Part shown: one piece after another, positions 1-6,560 of the stretch
Layout of the letters: each line of letters starts with the position of its first letter
Numbering within the stretch: the first letter of the stretch is position 1
Translations under genes and position numbers: made by a program
Notes under the pieces: generated by a model
Told to the model about the DNA's origin: nothing
Databases searched by the model: none
Seen by the model: only the letters and a program-made list of their open reading frames with translations
Source of the DNA: Geobacteraceae bacterium
Lineage (GTDB): Bacteria > Desulfobacterota > Desulfuromonadia > Desulfuromonadales > Desulfuromonadaceae
DNA length: 6,681 nucleotides
Direction: 5' to 3'
NCBI GenBank assembly: GCA_020201305.1
Contig: JAIVHC010000184.1
Coordinates: 1-6,681 of the forward strand

Positions 1-17
1 AAACGATTACCTGCCAT
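1..17 (-). CDS. Possible 5' end of a further leftward gene (partial)
   Basis: An ATG at 17-15 on the minus strand opens a frame reading Met-Ala-Gly-Asn-Arg before the window ends. A weak GGA-type ribosome-binding site lies about ten bases upstream. It follows aroE on the same strand after about 128 bases in which I see no gene and no strong terminator. From memory, some Geobacter-type genomes carry the type IV pilus ATPase gene pilB next to aroE, and such proteins can begin with a short Met-Ala-x-Asn-Arg-like start. Five residues cannot establish that, so no function is assigned. Confidence 0.22.
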
Positions 18-145
18 ATAAACTATTCCGCATAAAGGTTTGTTAAATGTGAATTTTATTGTAACTGTTCAGTCGGGGCTTATGGCACCCATTCCAAGGG
101 ACACTTTGCGCCGTCCATGGCCGTTCGACTTTCAGAAATTACGCT

Positions 146-1033
146 TTATATTCCATTAGGCAGCGAACGTCGCATTGCATCTCCGGGATCGATGCCGGTC
201 CAGATACGGAATGCCTGCTCTCCTTGCGCAATTAACATGCCAAGCCCGTCAACTGCGTGTAAGCCATGCTCACGCGCACTCGCAACCATAGGCGTCAAAC
301 CGGCTTTATATACTACATCGTAGAATAACGTTTTGCTATTAATATTTCCCCATGGCAGCGGATCGGCTCCGACATCGATCAGTCCCAGGGATGTGGTATT
401 CACAATAAGGTCGGCTTCGAGGCAAGCTGAAGCAATAGAGGCGGCATCCAAACCGCAGAAGGTCATGTTCGTGGCAGAAAACAGGGAAGAAAAATCCCTG
501 CATATAGTCTCCGCGCGCGCCACACTGCGGTTTGCTACACATATATGCGCAGCCTGAGCCCGAGCCAAAGCATATACGCAAGCGCGTGCGGCACCGCCTG
601 CACCCAGCACCAGAACACGACTTTCGAAGGGCGTAAATCCAAGATCGCGTTCCAGGGATGTTATAAAGCCACCGGCATCGGTATTGTGCCCTTCCAGGAT
701 GTCCCCTTGGCGTACTATGGTATTAACAGCACCAATGGCTTGCGCATCGGGTGAGAGGCAGTCGAGATATTGTGCAATTTTTTCTTTATGCGGAACCGTT
801 ACATTACACCCACAAATAGCTAAAGCGCGTAATCCGGTTACGCCATTTGCCAGTTCAGCTTCCCGAACCGGGAAAGGGACATATACGGCATCAATCCCCG
901 TAGCAGCAAAAGCTGCGTTCTGCATTAGGGGGGAGAGGGAATGCGCCACCGGCCATCCGAGGATCGCATACACCTGGGTATGCCCATTTACGCCAAAGGC
1001 TAACGAAGAAGGTCTTTGAGAAGCTGTTGTCAC
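146..1033 (-). CDS. aroE: Shikimate 5-dehydrogenase (NADP+)
   Basis: This enzyme reduces 3-dehydroshikimate to shikimate with NADPH in the cytoplasmic shikimate pathway to chorismate and aromatic amino acids. At 295 residues it is slightly longer than the usual 270-290, with about 18 extra N-terminal residues. The substrate-binding site is seen as GWPVAHSLSP (26-35). The catalytic lysine is K83 in NVTVPHK, and its partner aspartate is D119 in GHNTDAGG. The Rossmann glycine loop is GAGGAARA (144-151), followed by an ANRS motif that fits NADP preference. The C-terminal part has DVVYKAGLTPM and the closing DGLGMLIAQG...WTG signature. The usual histidine of SPxxHN is glutamine (Q38). The start is GTG at 1033, chosen because AAGGAT lies about seven bases upstream and the frame covers the whole domain. 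It lies 64 bases after ribF, probably in the same transcript. Confidence 0.96.
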   Translation of the reverse strand: MTTASQRPSSLAFGVNGHTQVYAILGWPVAHSLSPLMQNAAFAATGIDAVYVPFPVREAELANGVTGLRALAICGCNVTVPHKEKIAQYLDCLSPDAQAIGAVNTIVRQGDILEGHNTDAGGFITSLERDLGFTPFESRVLVLGAGGAARACVYALARAQAAHICVANRSVARAETICRDFSSLFSATNMTFCGLDAASIASACLEADLIVNTTSLGLIDVGADPLPWGNINSKTLFYDVVYKAGLTPMVASAREHGLHAVDGLGMLIAQGEQAFRIWTGIDPGDAMRRSLPNGI

Positions 1034-1097
1034 TTGGACATCCTTTTCAGAATGGAGCTAAAAAACGCTGTGCGGTGTAGCCTTATTGCGCACCAAT

Positions 1098-2066
1098 TCA
1101 TGCGCAATTCCCCACCAGATATTCGCTATATTCTACAATCCTGCATGCATCCAGAATTTCGCGCGCAGTATGGATATCCTTCTTTATTGCCTGAATTAAT
1201 TCATCGATGCCGGAGAATTTCTGCTCATCGCGCAAGCGCTCTACAAAGTAAACCCGCATATTTTTGTGATATAAATCACCTGTAAAATCAAGGATATGAA
1301 CTTCAATACTTAAACTGTTTTCTCCAAAGGTAGGCTTATAACCTATGTTAATTACGGCATTGTGCTCCGCTTCATTGTACTTAACTTTCCCGGCGTAGAC
1401 TCCGCCCAGAGGCAGGAGCTCTTTTTCGGTTTCTATGTTGGCGGTGGCAAAACCCAGGGATTTGCCGCGCTGATCCCCATGCACCACCCTGCCCTCCAGG
1501 TTAAAATGGCGCCCGAGCAAATGGGATGCATATTCAACGTCACCGCGGAGTATACTTTGGCGCACCCGGGTTGAACTCAGAACCTTCCCGTCATATTGAA
1601 CCGGACCGAAGATATCTACCCCGAACCCTTTTTTTTTGCCCTGCGCGCGCAAAAAACCGACGTCTCCGGCCCGTTCTTTCCCAAAAGCATAATCATATCC
1701 GACAATCAGATGTTGCACTCCGAGTTTGCCCAGCAGGATATCGTCTACAAAATCAACAGGGGGCAAAGCGGCTAAATTGCGCTCAAATGGAAGTTGCAGC
1801 AGTACATCAACCTGCGAGGCTGCAATCAGGCGCTCTTTTTCCTCCCGGGTATTGATAAGGCGTGGAGAATGGTCCGGGGCCAGAACCTTCAACGGGTGGG
1901 GCTCAAAGGTACATACCACCGACACGCCCCCTTCCCTGCGGGCACGCTCCACCACACTGCGGAAAATGGCGCGGTGCCCGAGATGCACTCCGTCAAAATT
2001 ACCCAGAGTAGCAACGGTTTTATTGAATGGTTCCCCTATCTCATCTAGTGAGCGGATAATTTCCAT
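1098..2066 (-). CDS. ribF: Bifunctional riboflavin kinase / FMN adenylyltransferase (FAD synthetase)
   Basis: RibF phosphorylates riboflavin to FMN and then adenylates FMN to FAD in the cytoplasm. The 322-residue length is typical of the two-domain bacterial enzyme. The N-terminal nucleotidyltransferase domain shows GNFDGVHLGH (22-31), the HPLKVLAP segment, IVGYDYAFGKERAGD (121-135) and the SSTRVR motif (164-169). The C-terminal kinase domain shows the LLGRHF linker, VVHGDQRGKSLGFATANIE (194-212), the INIGYKPTF segment and the probable catalytic glutamate E255 in SIEVHILDF. The usual PTAN nucleotide/Mg motif reads ATAN (A207). The ATG at 2066 has an AGGAA about 12 bases upstream, a rather long spacing, but it is the only start that keeps the full domain. 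A run of nine A residues (coding strand) encodes K144-K146. It sits 39 bases after rnr. Confidence 0.97.
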   Translation of the reverse strand: MEIIRSLDEIGEPFNKTVATLGNFDGVHLGHRAIFRSVVERARREGGVSVVCTFEPHPLKVLAPDHSPRLINTREEKERLIAASQVDVLLQLPFERNLAALPPVDFVDDILLGKLGVQHLIVGYDYAFGKERAGDVGFLRAQGKKKGFGVDIFGPVQYDGKVLSSTRVRQSILRGDVEYASHLLGRHFNLEGRVVHGDQRGKSLGFATANIETEKELLPLGGVYAGKVKYNEAEHNAVINIGYKPTFGENSLSIEVHILDFTGDLYHKNMRVYFVERLRDEQKFSGIDELIQAIKKDIHTAREILDACRIVEYSEYLVGNCA

Positions 2067-2105
2067 GGATAAATAACATTCCTGCGTATTAATAGGATAA
2101 GCGGT

Positions 2106-4307
2106 TTACGACGTCCTGCGGCGGCGCTTCTTGTGGGGCATCCTTTCCCGGGTGTTTTGCAGCGACTCGGGAAGGATGAAATCTATCTCCCTGGACTTAA
2201 GACGCACATCCTGTACCATCACATCAACCTTTTGCCCTATCTTGAATTGGCGCCTGCGCCGCTGCCCCATGAGGCTGCGATGTACCGGATCGTATTCGTA
2301 GTAATCGTCCCCAAGGGTGCGTATATGCACTAGGCCTTCGACAAAATAAGGGTCAAGTTCGACAAAAAAACCGAATTCGGTGACTCCGGTAATAAAACCG
2401 GGATAAATATCCTCGATTTTGTCCTGCATGAATTGGCAACTGCGCAGGGACAGAATATCCCGTTCAGCATCCACGGAACGGCGTTCACAGCGTGTCGCGT
2501 GCTCTGCCATAACCTCCATTGAAGCGGGGCCGGGGTTCGGCTCGGCACTTGTGCTTCTCACCATGCAGTGGCGCAACATGCGGTGCTGAATTAAATCGGG
2601 ATAGCGCCGGATAGGGGAAGTAAAGTGACCGTAACTGGAGGTTGCGAGGGCAAAGTGCTCACCCGGATAGGGAGCATAGTATGCCTGCTTCATGCTATGC
2701 AACAGCACCCGGTTAATGATAAATGCCTGGTTCGGATCCTCTACCTGCTGCAATACCTCGCGCAGCTGACTGGGTCTGATTCCATCACGCTCAAGGTTCA
2801 AACCGATGTCAAACGCAGCAAGAAACTCCTGAAACTGCTGAATAGAGGTAATATCCGGTTTGTCGTGCAGGCGATAGATTCCTCCTGCTTGTGCTTCCTG
2901 CAGATAATCGGCCACGCATTCGTTGGCAAGGAGCATGCATTCTTCGATGATTCGATGGGCATCAAGACGTTCACGTCGCGTTACGCAAACCACATGCCCG
3001 GACGATTCATCCAACTCTACGACGGGCTCAGGCAGGTCGAAATCCAGCGCTCCCCTGGCGCTGCGCCTCCGGTTCAGACTACGGGAAAATTTCTGCAGCA
3101 ATCGAAGCATGGCAACCGTTTGCGGGGGAACGCTCTCAGCACCTGCATCCCTGGTATCAGAGTTGTCCAGGGCCTGTTGCACCTGGGTATAGGTAAGGCG
3201 GGCGCGGCTGCATATCAGAGCCTGATGGGGAGTCATTTTCTCCACCTTCCCCTCACCTGTGCACTCGATTTGCACCACCATTGCAAGGCGTTTCACCTGC
3301 GGATTAAGAGAGCAGATCCCATTGCTGAGCTTTTCCGGCAGCATGGGAAGACAAAAACCGGGGAAATAGGTACTGGTTCCGCGTTCGTATGCATCAAGAT
3401 CAAGGGGGGATCCTACTGCTACGTAATGACTTACATCAGCAATAGCCACCCACAGGGTACAGGTTCCGTCATCCGCATATTCGAACGCCACCGCATCATC
3501 AAAATCTTTGGCATCGGCACCATCGATGGTAACAAATGGAAGATGACACAGATCGGTGCGTCCCTCGCACTCCCTCTCCTCAACTTCAGCGCTCAGGGCA
3601 TCGGCTTCATGTTGTGCTTCGTCACTGAAGTGCAAGGGCAGGCCAACGCGCGCCGCCGAAGTCAAGATATCCACGTGCGGATCGCCTTCGGGGCCCAACA
3701 CCTCGAGCATGGTCGCGGTGCCTGCTTTCCCTCCGGATGGATAGGTTGAAATCTGCAGGCGCACTACCATCCCGTCGAGACGGGACATCGCCTCATCTTC
3801 CGCCTCTTGGGTAAGGATAAAAGCTGCTCCGGAGGGTTGGGCGTAAACTAGACAGGTTCCGTCTTTGTCGCTGCAGTTGCAGCGTCCGACAATAGTCTCC
3901 TGTCCGCGCTCTTCTATCCCCAGGATAAGGACATCCGGGCGGCGCTCGAGGCGCGAAGTTACGTTGAGGGCATATACGCGATCTCCGTCCATGGGTTCGT
4001 GCAGCTGCGCCGCGGGGACAAAATGCTCGTTGCGCGCTTTTCCCTCAGAGGCAGGAATAAAAGAGCGGCGTCCATTTTTGCGCACCCGCACGTGCCCCTG
4101 CATCAGTGGCGGCAATGCGCGTTTGGTATAGCGCCCTTTTTTCCCTTTGCGTAATACGGAATGGGACACAAGAAGATCGAGATATTGCTGAAGTTTACCG
4201 CGCGGCGGTGCTTGAGGTCCCAACACCTGAATTAAATCAGCGAGGGTAAACACTTTGGAAAGGCGTTTCAGAGCGCTATGCAGCGATGGAGCAAAATTGG
4301 AACTCAT
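2106..4307 (-). CDS. rnr: Ribonuclease R (RNB-family 3'-5' exoribonuclease)
   Basis: RNase R degrades structured RNA processively from the 3' end and takes part in RNA quality control and ribosome turnover. With the ATG at 4307 it has 733 residues, within the family range. In this numbering an N-terminal winged-helix segment (about 8-65) precedes OB/cold-shock-like domains (about 65-220). The RNB catalytic core begins at TIDGADAKDFDDAV, where D262, D268, D270 and D271 match the four metal-binding aspartates. Further RNB signatures are YFPGFCLPMLPEKLSNG, the EECMLLAN helix and HFTSPIRRYPDLIQHRML. An S1 domain follows (about 632-710), with GFITGVTEFGFFVEL and EGLVHI, then a very short arginine/lysine-rich tail, shorter than in E. 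coli. An in-frame GTG at 4400 would add 31 residues and overlap the upstream stop by 8 bases. It has no Shine-Dalgarno sequence, whereas 4307 has AAAGG about 12 bases upstream, so I prefer 4307. The start remains uncertain. Confidence 0.96.
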   Translation of the reverse strand: MSSNFAPSLHSALKRLSKVFTLADLIQVLGPQAPPRGKLQQYLDLLVSHSVLRKGKKGRYTKRALPPLMQGHVRVRKNGRRSFIPASEGKARNEHFVPAAQLHEPMDGDRVYALNVTSRLERRPDVLILGIEERGQETIVGRCNCSDKDGTCLVYAQPSGAAFILTQEAEDEAMSRLDGMVVRLQISTYPSGGKAGTATMLEVLGPEGDPHVDILTSAARVGLPLHFSDEAQHEADALSAEVEERECEGRTDLCHLPFVTIDGADAKDFDDAVAFEYADDGTCTLWVAIADVSHYVAVGSPLDLDAYERGTSTYFPGFCLPMLPEKLSNGICSLNPQVKRLAMVVQIECTGEGKVEKMTPHQALICSRARLTYTQVQQALDNSDTRDAGAESVPPQTVAMLRLLQKFSRSLNRRRSARGALDFDLPEPVVELDESSGHVVCVTRRERLDAHRIIEECMLLANECVADYLQEAQAGGIYRLHDKPDITSIQQFQEFLAAFDIGLNLERDGIRPSQLREVLQQVEDPNQAFIINRVLLHSMKQAYYAPYPGEHFALATSSYGHFTSPIRRYPDLIQHRMLRHCMVRSTSAEPNPGPASMEVMAEHATRCERRSVDAERDILSLRSCQFMQDKIEDIYPGFITGVTEFGFFVELDPYFVEGLVHIRTLGDDYYEYDPVHRSLMGQRRRRQFKIGQKVDVMVQDVRLKSREIDFILPESLQNTRERMPHKKRRRRTS

Positions 4308-4336
4308 GCAGTGGATGTACCTTTCAAAACAAGTGG

Positions 4337-4348
4337 GTTCCCGGGAAC
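4337..4348. promoter_or_regulatory. 12-bp perfect palindrome in the rnr leader
   Basis: GTTCCCGGGAAC is a perfect inverted repeat in the 85-base gap between the DUF1015 stop and the preferred RNase R start, 30 bases before the ATG at 4307. A dyad of this kind could be an operator or a short hairpin. No promoter elements around it are clear. If translation starts at 4400 instead, it is merely coding sequence. A 12-bp palindrome is expected once or twice by chance in a window this size, so this is only a candidate. Confidence 0.25.
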
Positions 4349-4392
4349 TGATGCCGGCTTCACATTTTGTCCTTTCTGCGAAAGCATCACGC

Positions 4393-5601
4393 TTAATCAC
4401 GCACGGAAAAATTAACTACACCGGAAGGAAACAGTGGATTGCAGCGAATAAGTCCTCCGGGAACCTGAATATCATCCCACGCAATGTCTCTAACCTGGGA
4501 TATACTTGGTCCGGGAGCAAAAAATGCAACACAGTCCTCGGTTTCAGATGCTTGCTCACACGCATTAAGCATATGGCCAGGTACATAAAATACTTCGCTA
4601 TTATGGAGATCTTCAGGAGAAACTTCGAGAATATGATTAAGTATCAGGCGCTGATAGAGCATTGCGGAAGAATCGGCTCTTAGCTGTTTTTCATCAAATT
4701 CTGTTTCCTGCAGATGTTTGCGGGAACGCAATTGTAGGGTGTAGATATGTTTTCCCCCTGGATACAACACCAGATCGGCGGGATTTTCCGGATCCTTTAA
4801 CGCCCGTTGTACATGCATGGATACCGACTCGCACACGGGTTCAAGTTCTTCCCCATTGACATTAAAAAATTCCCCGAGTTTCCCAAGCAACAAAGGCAAA
4901 TCACGGAACTCGGGCAGAGAGCAGGTGGAAATGACCGGTTCTATCGTCATCCCATATTCGGTGTTGAAATCGTCGATATTGCTCAACGCAATGGCTGCGT
5001 AGTTGAAACTTTCCCTGCCGGTGTATTCTTTGTTGGCTTCCCGACACGCGTCACGGTAGCGCAACATCCCTTCATAAAGGGAGCGTCCATGGACCAGAAT
5101 CAGCGATTTTTTGTCCAGAACCGCCTGTACCTTTTTCAACATGGTGTGGTTACCCACCTTCCATACCCGGCACCGGATTCCCTCTTCAGGGAAGATTTCA
5201 ACATCTGCAGGGCGCTGTTTTTCATTTTCTCCCAGAGATTCCAGAACGCAACATGGATCTGCATACAGTGCGGAAATGGCGCCACTCTGGATTTTGTTTA
5301 CTTCAAGGTTGTGAAGGTGCTCTTCTATCTGCCCCGAATCAGGAAGTTCAAGGGGGAGAATCTTGCCGGAAGAGAATTGCTCCAGATGTACTGCGGCAAC
5401 GATACCGCGGTGAATTTTGAACTTGCTATCTCGGGCAAACCGGATTTCATATAGCAACAGGGCACAATCAGAGCTTGCATCACGCTCCGTATCCACTCCG
5501 TAGATATCGACCCCGAGGCGGCGTTGTGCTTTATTTTCAGTGCCACTTTCTGCGTCCGCATTCCTACATGAACAGTGACCGAATGAAATAATTTCAGACA
5601 T
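4393..5601 (-). CDS. Divergent DUF1015-family protein, conserved motifs lost
   Basis: The molecular function is unknown. The 402-residue protein aligns by eye with the DUF1015 (COG4198-type) family from about residue 46 onward. The visible landmarks are LLLYEIRF where family members have a [YF]xYxQxF strand, a RGIVAAVHLEQF strand, the GIRCRVWKV strand, the MLRYRDACRE helix after the family signature, FNYAAIALSNIDD (199-211), and a C-terminal AFFAPGPSISQVRDIAW followed by an FPSGVV ending. The family's polar signatures are not kept. GHHRYE is replaced by HGRSLYEG (171-178), LPHExT by LPLELP (82-87), and PTHR by EPVIST (221-226). The usual N-terminal stretch with a PPYDV-type motif is absent and replaced by about 45 unrecognised residues. 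No signal peptide or membrane segment is seen. The ATG at 5601 is well supported by AAAGGAGAG just upstream. It is the first gene of the leftward cluster and is divergent from the HD gene. Confidence 0.8.
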   Translation of the reverse strand: MSEIISFGHCSCRNADAESGTENKAQRRLGVDIYGVDTERDASSDCALLLYEIRFARDSKFKIHRGIVAAVHLEQFSSGKILPLELPDSGQIEEHLHNLEVNKIQSGAISALYADPCCVLESLGENEKQRPADVEIFPEEGIRCRVWKVGNHTMLKKVQAVLDKKSLILVHGRSLYEGMLRYRDACREANKEYTGRESFNYAAIALSNIDDFNTEYGMTIEPVISTCSLPEFRDLPLLLGKLGEFFNVNGEELEPVCESVSMHVQRALKDPENPADLVLYPGGKHIYTLQLRSRKHLQETEFDEKQLRADSSAMLYQRLILNHILEVSPEDLHNSEVFYVPGHMLNACEQASETEDCVAFFAPGPSISQVRDIAWDDIQVPGGLIRCNPLFPSGVVNFSVRD

Positions 5602-5946
5602 TTAAAACTCTCCTTTCAAGTCAGCGCGCGGAGGGGTATCGAGAGAAGAATTTCCTCGCGACTGACATTGAAATACGCTAGTATCTCACGCTGAACCACG
5701 GACACATATGCTCTGTTTTCAACGGCATGGAACAAGAGCCGGGTGAAGACTCTGCGCCCCATGAATGCCGCGAGCCACGTACGGTGACAGGAGCTGGTGT
5801 AGTAAACAAATGTTCTCGGCACATGTCCCATGCTATTGATTGCAAACATATAAACAGACCGCCGAAGCGGTTGCAAGTAAAAAGCTGCCACCGCTTAAAC
5901 ACGCAAACCTCGAAGAATATTTTACATAAAATCCAAGGATACCAAG
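5602..5946. other. Divergent intergenic region between DUF1015 and HD genes
   Basis: These 345 bases separate two head-to-head genes and should hold both promoters. The right end carries the HD gene's ribosome-binding site (AAGGA, 5935-5939, seven bases before the ATG). The left end carries the DUF1015 site (5608-5616). A weak minus-strand promoter candidate is TTGCAA (5876-5871) with TATATG (5852-5847) at 18-base spacing, but that implies a leader of about 245 bases. No convincing plus-strand promoter was found. A 91-codon minus-strand open frame (5891-5616, GTG start, stop inside the DUF1015 ribosome-binding site) crosses most of the region. Its product resembles nothing I know and it has no good start signal, so I do not call it a gene. 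Confidence 0.6.
5858..5896 (+). promoter_or_regulatory. Two mutually exclusive hairpins upstream of the HD gene
   Basis: ACCGC (5858-5862) can pair with GCGGT (5867-5871) across a four-base loop. The overlapping AAGCGGT (5865-5871) can instead pair with ACCGCTT (5890-5896) across an 18-base loop, so the middle arm is shared and the two structures compete. Read on the minus strand, the small hairpin has a C(UUCG)G loop, the most stable RNA tetraloop class. No U-run follows on either strand, so it is not a standard intrinsic terminator. It could be a leader switch, a DNA operator or chance. It ends 50 bases before the HD gene ATG. Confidence 0.35.
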
Positions 5947-6507
5947 ATGTTAAGCTCTAATGATCCTGTGGAAATTTTACACAAATTCTATCCGCTGCAT
6001 ACCTTTGCGTATTCTATTCTCTGGCGTCACAGTACTGCTGTTGCCCAAAAAGCCTGCAACGTTGCCCGAACCGTATCCGAGACTGAGGCTATTGATGTTG
6101 ATTTTGTGTATCAGGCGGCAATGTTACACGACATTGGTATCTTATTTGTACATGCTCCCGATCTTGGGTGTTACGGTGAACACCCCTACATCATGCACGG
6201 CATATGTGGTGCAGAGTTGCTCCGTTCCGAGGGATTGGAACGTCATGCTCCGGTGTGCGAAAACCACATAGGGGTGGGGTTGAGTGTCGAAGATATCGAA
6301 AAGCAGCATCTCCCCTTGCCCCGGCGCGATATGCTTCCTCGGGATACGGAAACCCGGATAGTTGCGTATGCCGATCTGTTCTTTTCCAAACACCCCGACC
6401 GTCTTGCACAGGAGAAAACACCCGCGCAGGTACGCAAATCTCTGGAAAAATTTTCATCCTCCAAGGCTGAGATATTTGACACCTGGCACAGACGTTTTGC
6501 AGGATAG
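5947..6507 (+). CDS. HDIG-type HD-domain metal-dependent phosphohydrolase
   Basis: This is a 186-residue single-domain protein of the HD superfamily, whose members hydrolyse phosphomonoester or phosphodiester bonds, often in nucleotides, using bound divalent metals. The substrate is not predictable here. Residues consistent with metal binding are H28 in LWRHS, H61-D62 in AAMLHDIG (58-64, an exact HDIG motif), H79 and H84 in GEHPYIMHG, H107 in ENHIGVGLS and D143 in AYADLFFSK. The C-terminal KTPAQVRKSLEKF helix and the DTWHRRF ending look like those of small HD proteins I associate with Desulfobacterota and Bacteroidota. There is no signal peptide, membrane helix, GGDEF or receiver domain, and it lacks the HD-GYP signature. 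The ATG has a good AAGGA site seven bases upstream. It is the only plus-strand gene here, divergent from the DUF1015 gene, and is followed by a repeat element. Confidence 0.88.
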   Translation: MLSSNDPVEILHKFYPLHTFAYSILWRHSTAVAQKACNVARTVSETEAIDVDFVYQAAMLHDIGILFVHAPDLGCYGEHPYIMHGICGAELLRSEGLERHAPVCENHIGVGLSVEDIEKQHLPLPRRDMLPRDTETRIVAYADLFFSKHPDRLAQEKTPAQVRKSLEKFSSSKAEIFDTWHRRFAG

Positions 6508-6522
6508 AATCGTTTCGGATGG

Positions 6523-6560
6523 AAAATCGCATAAACGTTCTCTCCGGCGTTTGAAATTTT
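6523..6560 (+). terminator. Weak hairpin after the HD gene
   Basis: Fifteen bases past the stop, AAAAT (6523-6527) can pair with ATTTT (6556-6560), and inside it AAACG (6533-6537) can pair with CGTTT (6548-6552), with unpaired bases between the stems. The right arm ends in a short T-run. The stem is AT-rich and interrupted, so termination here is only possible. The structured repeat that follows could do the job instead. Confidence 0.25.

Noticed and set aside
58..63. Minus-strand TACAAT as a -10 box for the gene at the left edge
   Set aside because: No acceptable -35 hexamer is found 16-18 bases upstream.
82..98. TGGCAC at 82-87 as a sigma-54 promoter
   Set aside because: The downstream GC element at the required spacing is missing, and the plus-strand orientation points into the aroE gene end.
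1034..1097. Terminator between ribF and aroE (T6 run on the minus strand)
   Set aside because: Only three- to four-base stems precede the T-run, too weak for an intrinsic terminator.
2625..3749. Long (374-codon) plus-strand open frame
   Set aside because: It lies entirely opposite the RNase R gene, whose protein matches the family throughout. Its translation has no recognisable domain and it is an antisense shadow.
4360..4376. Minimal start-stop ORF (ATG-TGA) with an AAAGGA upstream on the minus strand in the rnr leader
   Set aside because: The spacing is only four bases and it probably arose by chance; there is no further evidence of a leader peptide.
4807..5454. 215-codon plus-strand open frame
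   Set aside because: It is opposite the DUF1015-family gene, which has a strong ribosome-binding site and family landmarks. The antisense product looks like a random translation.
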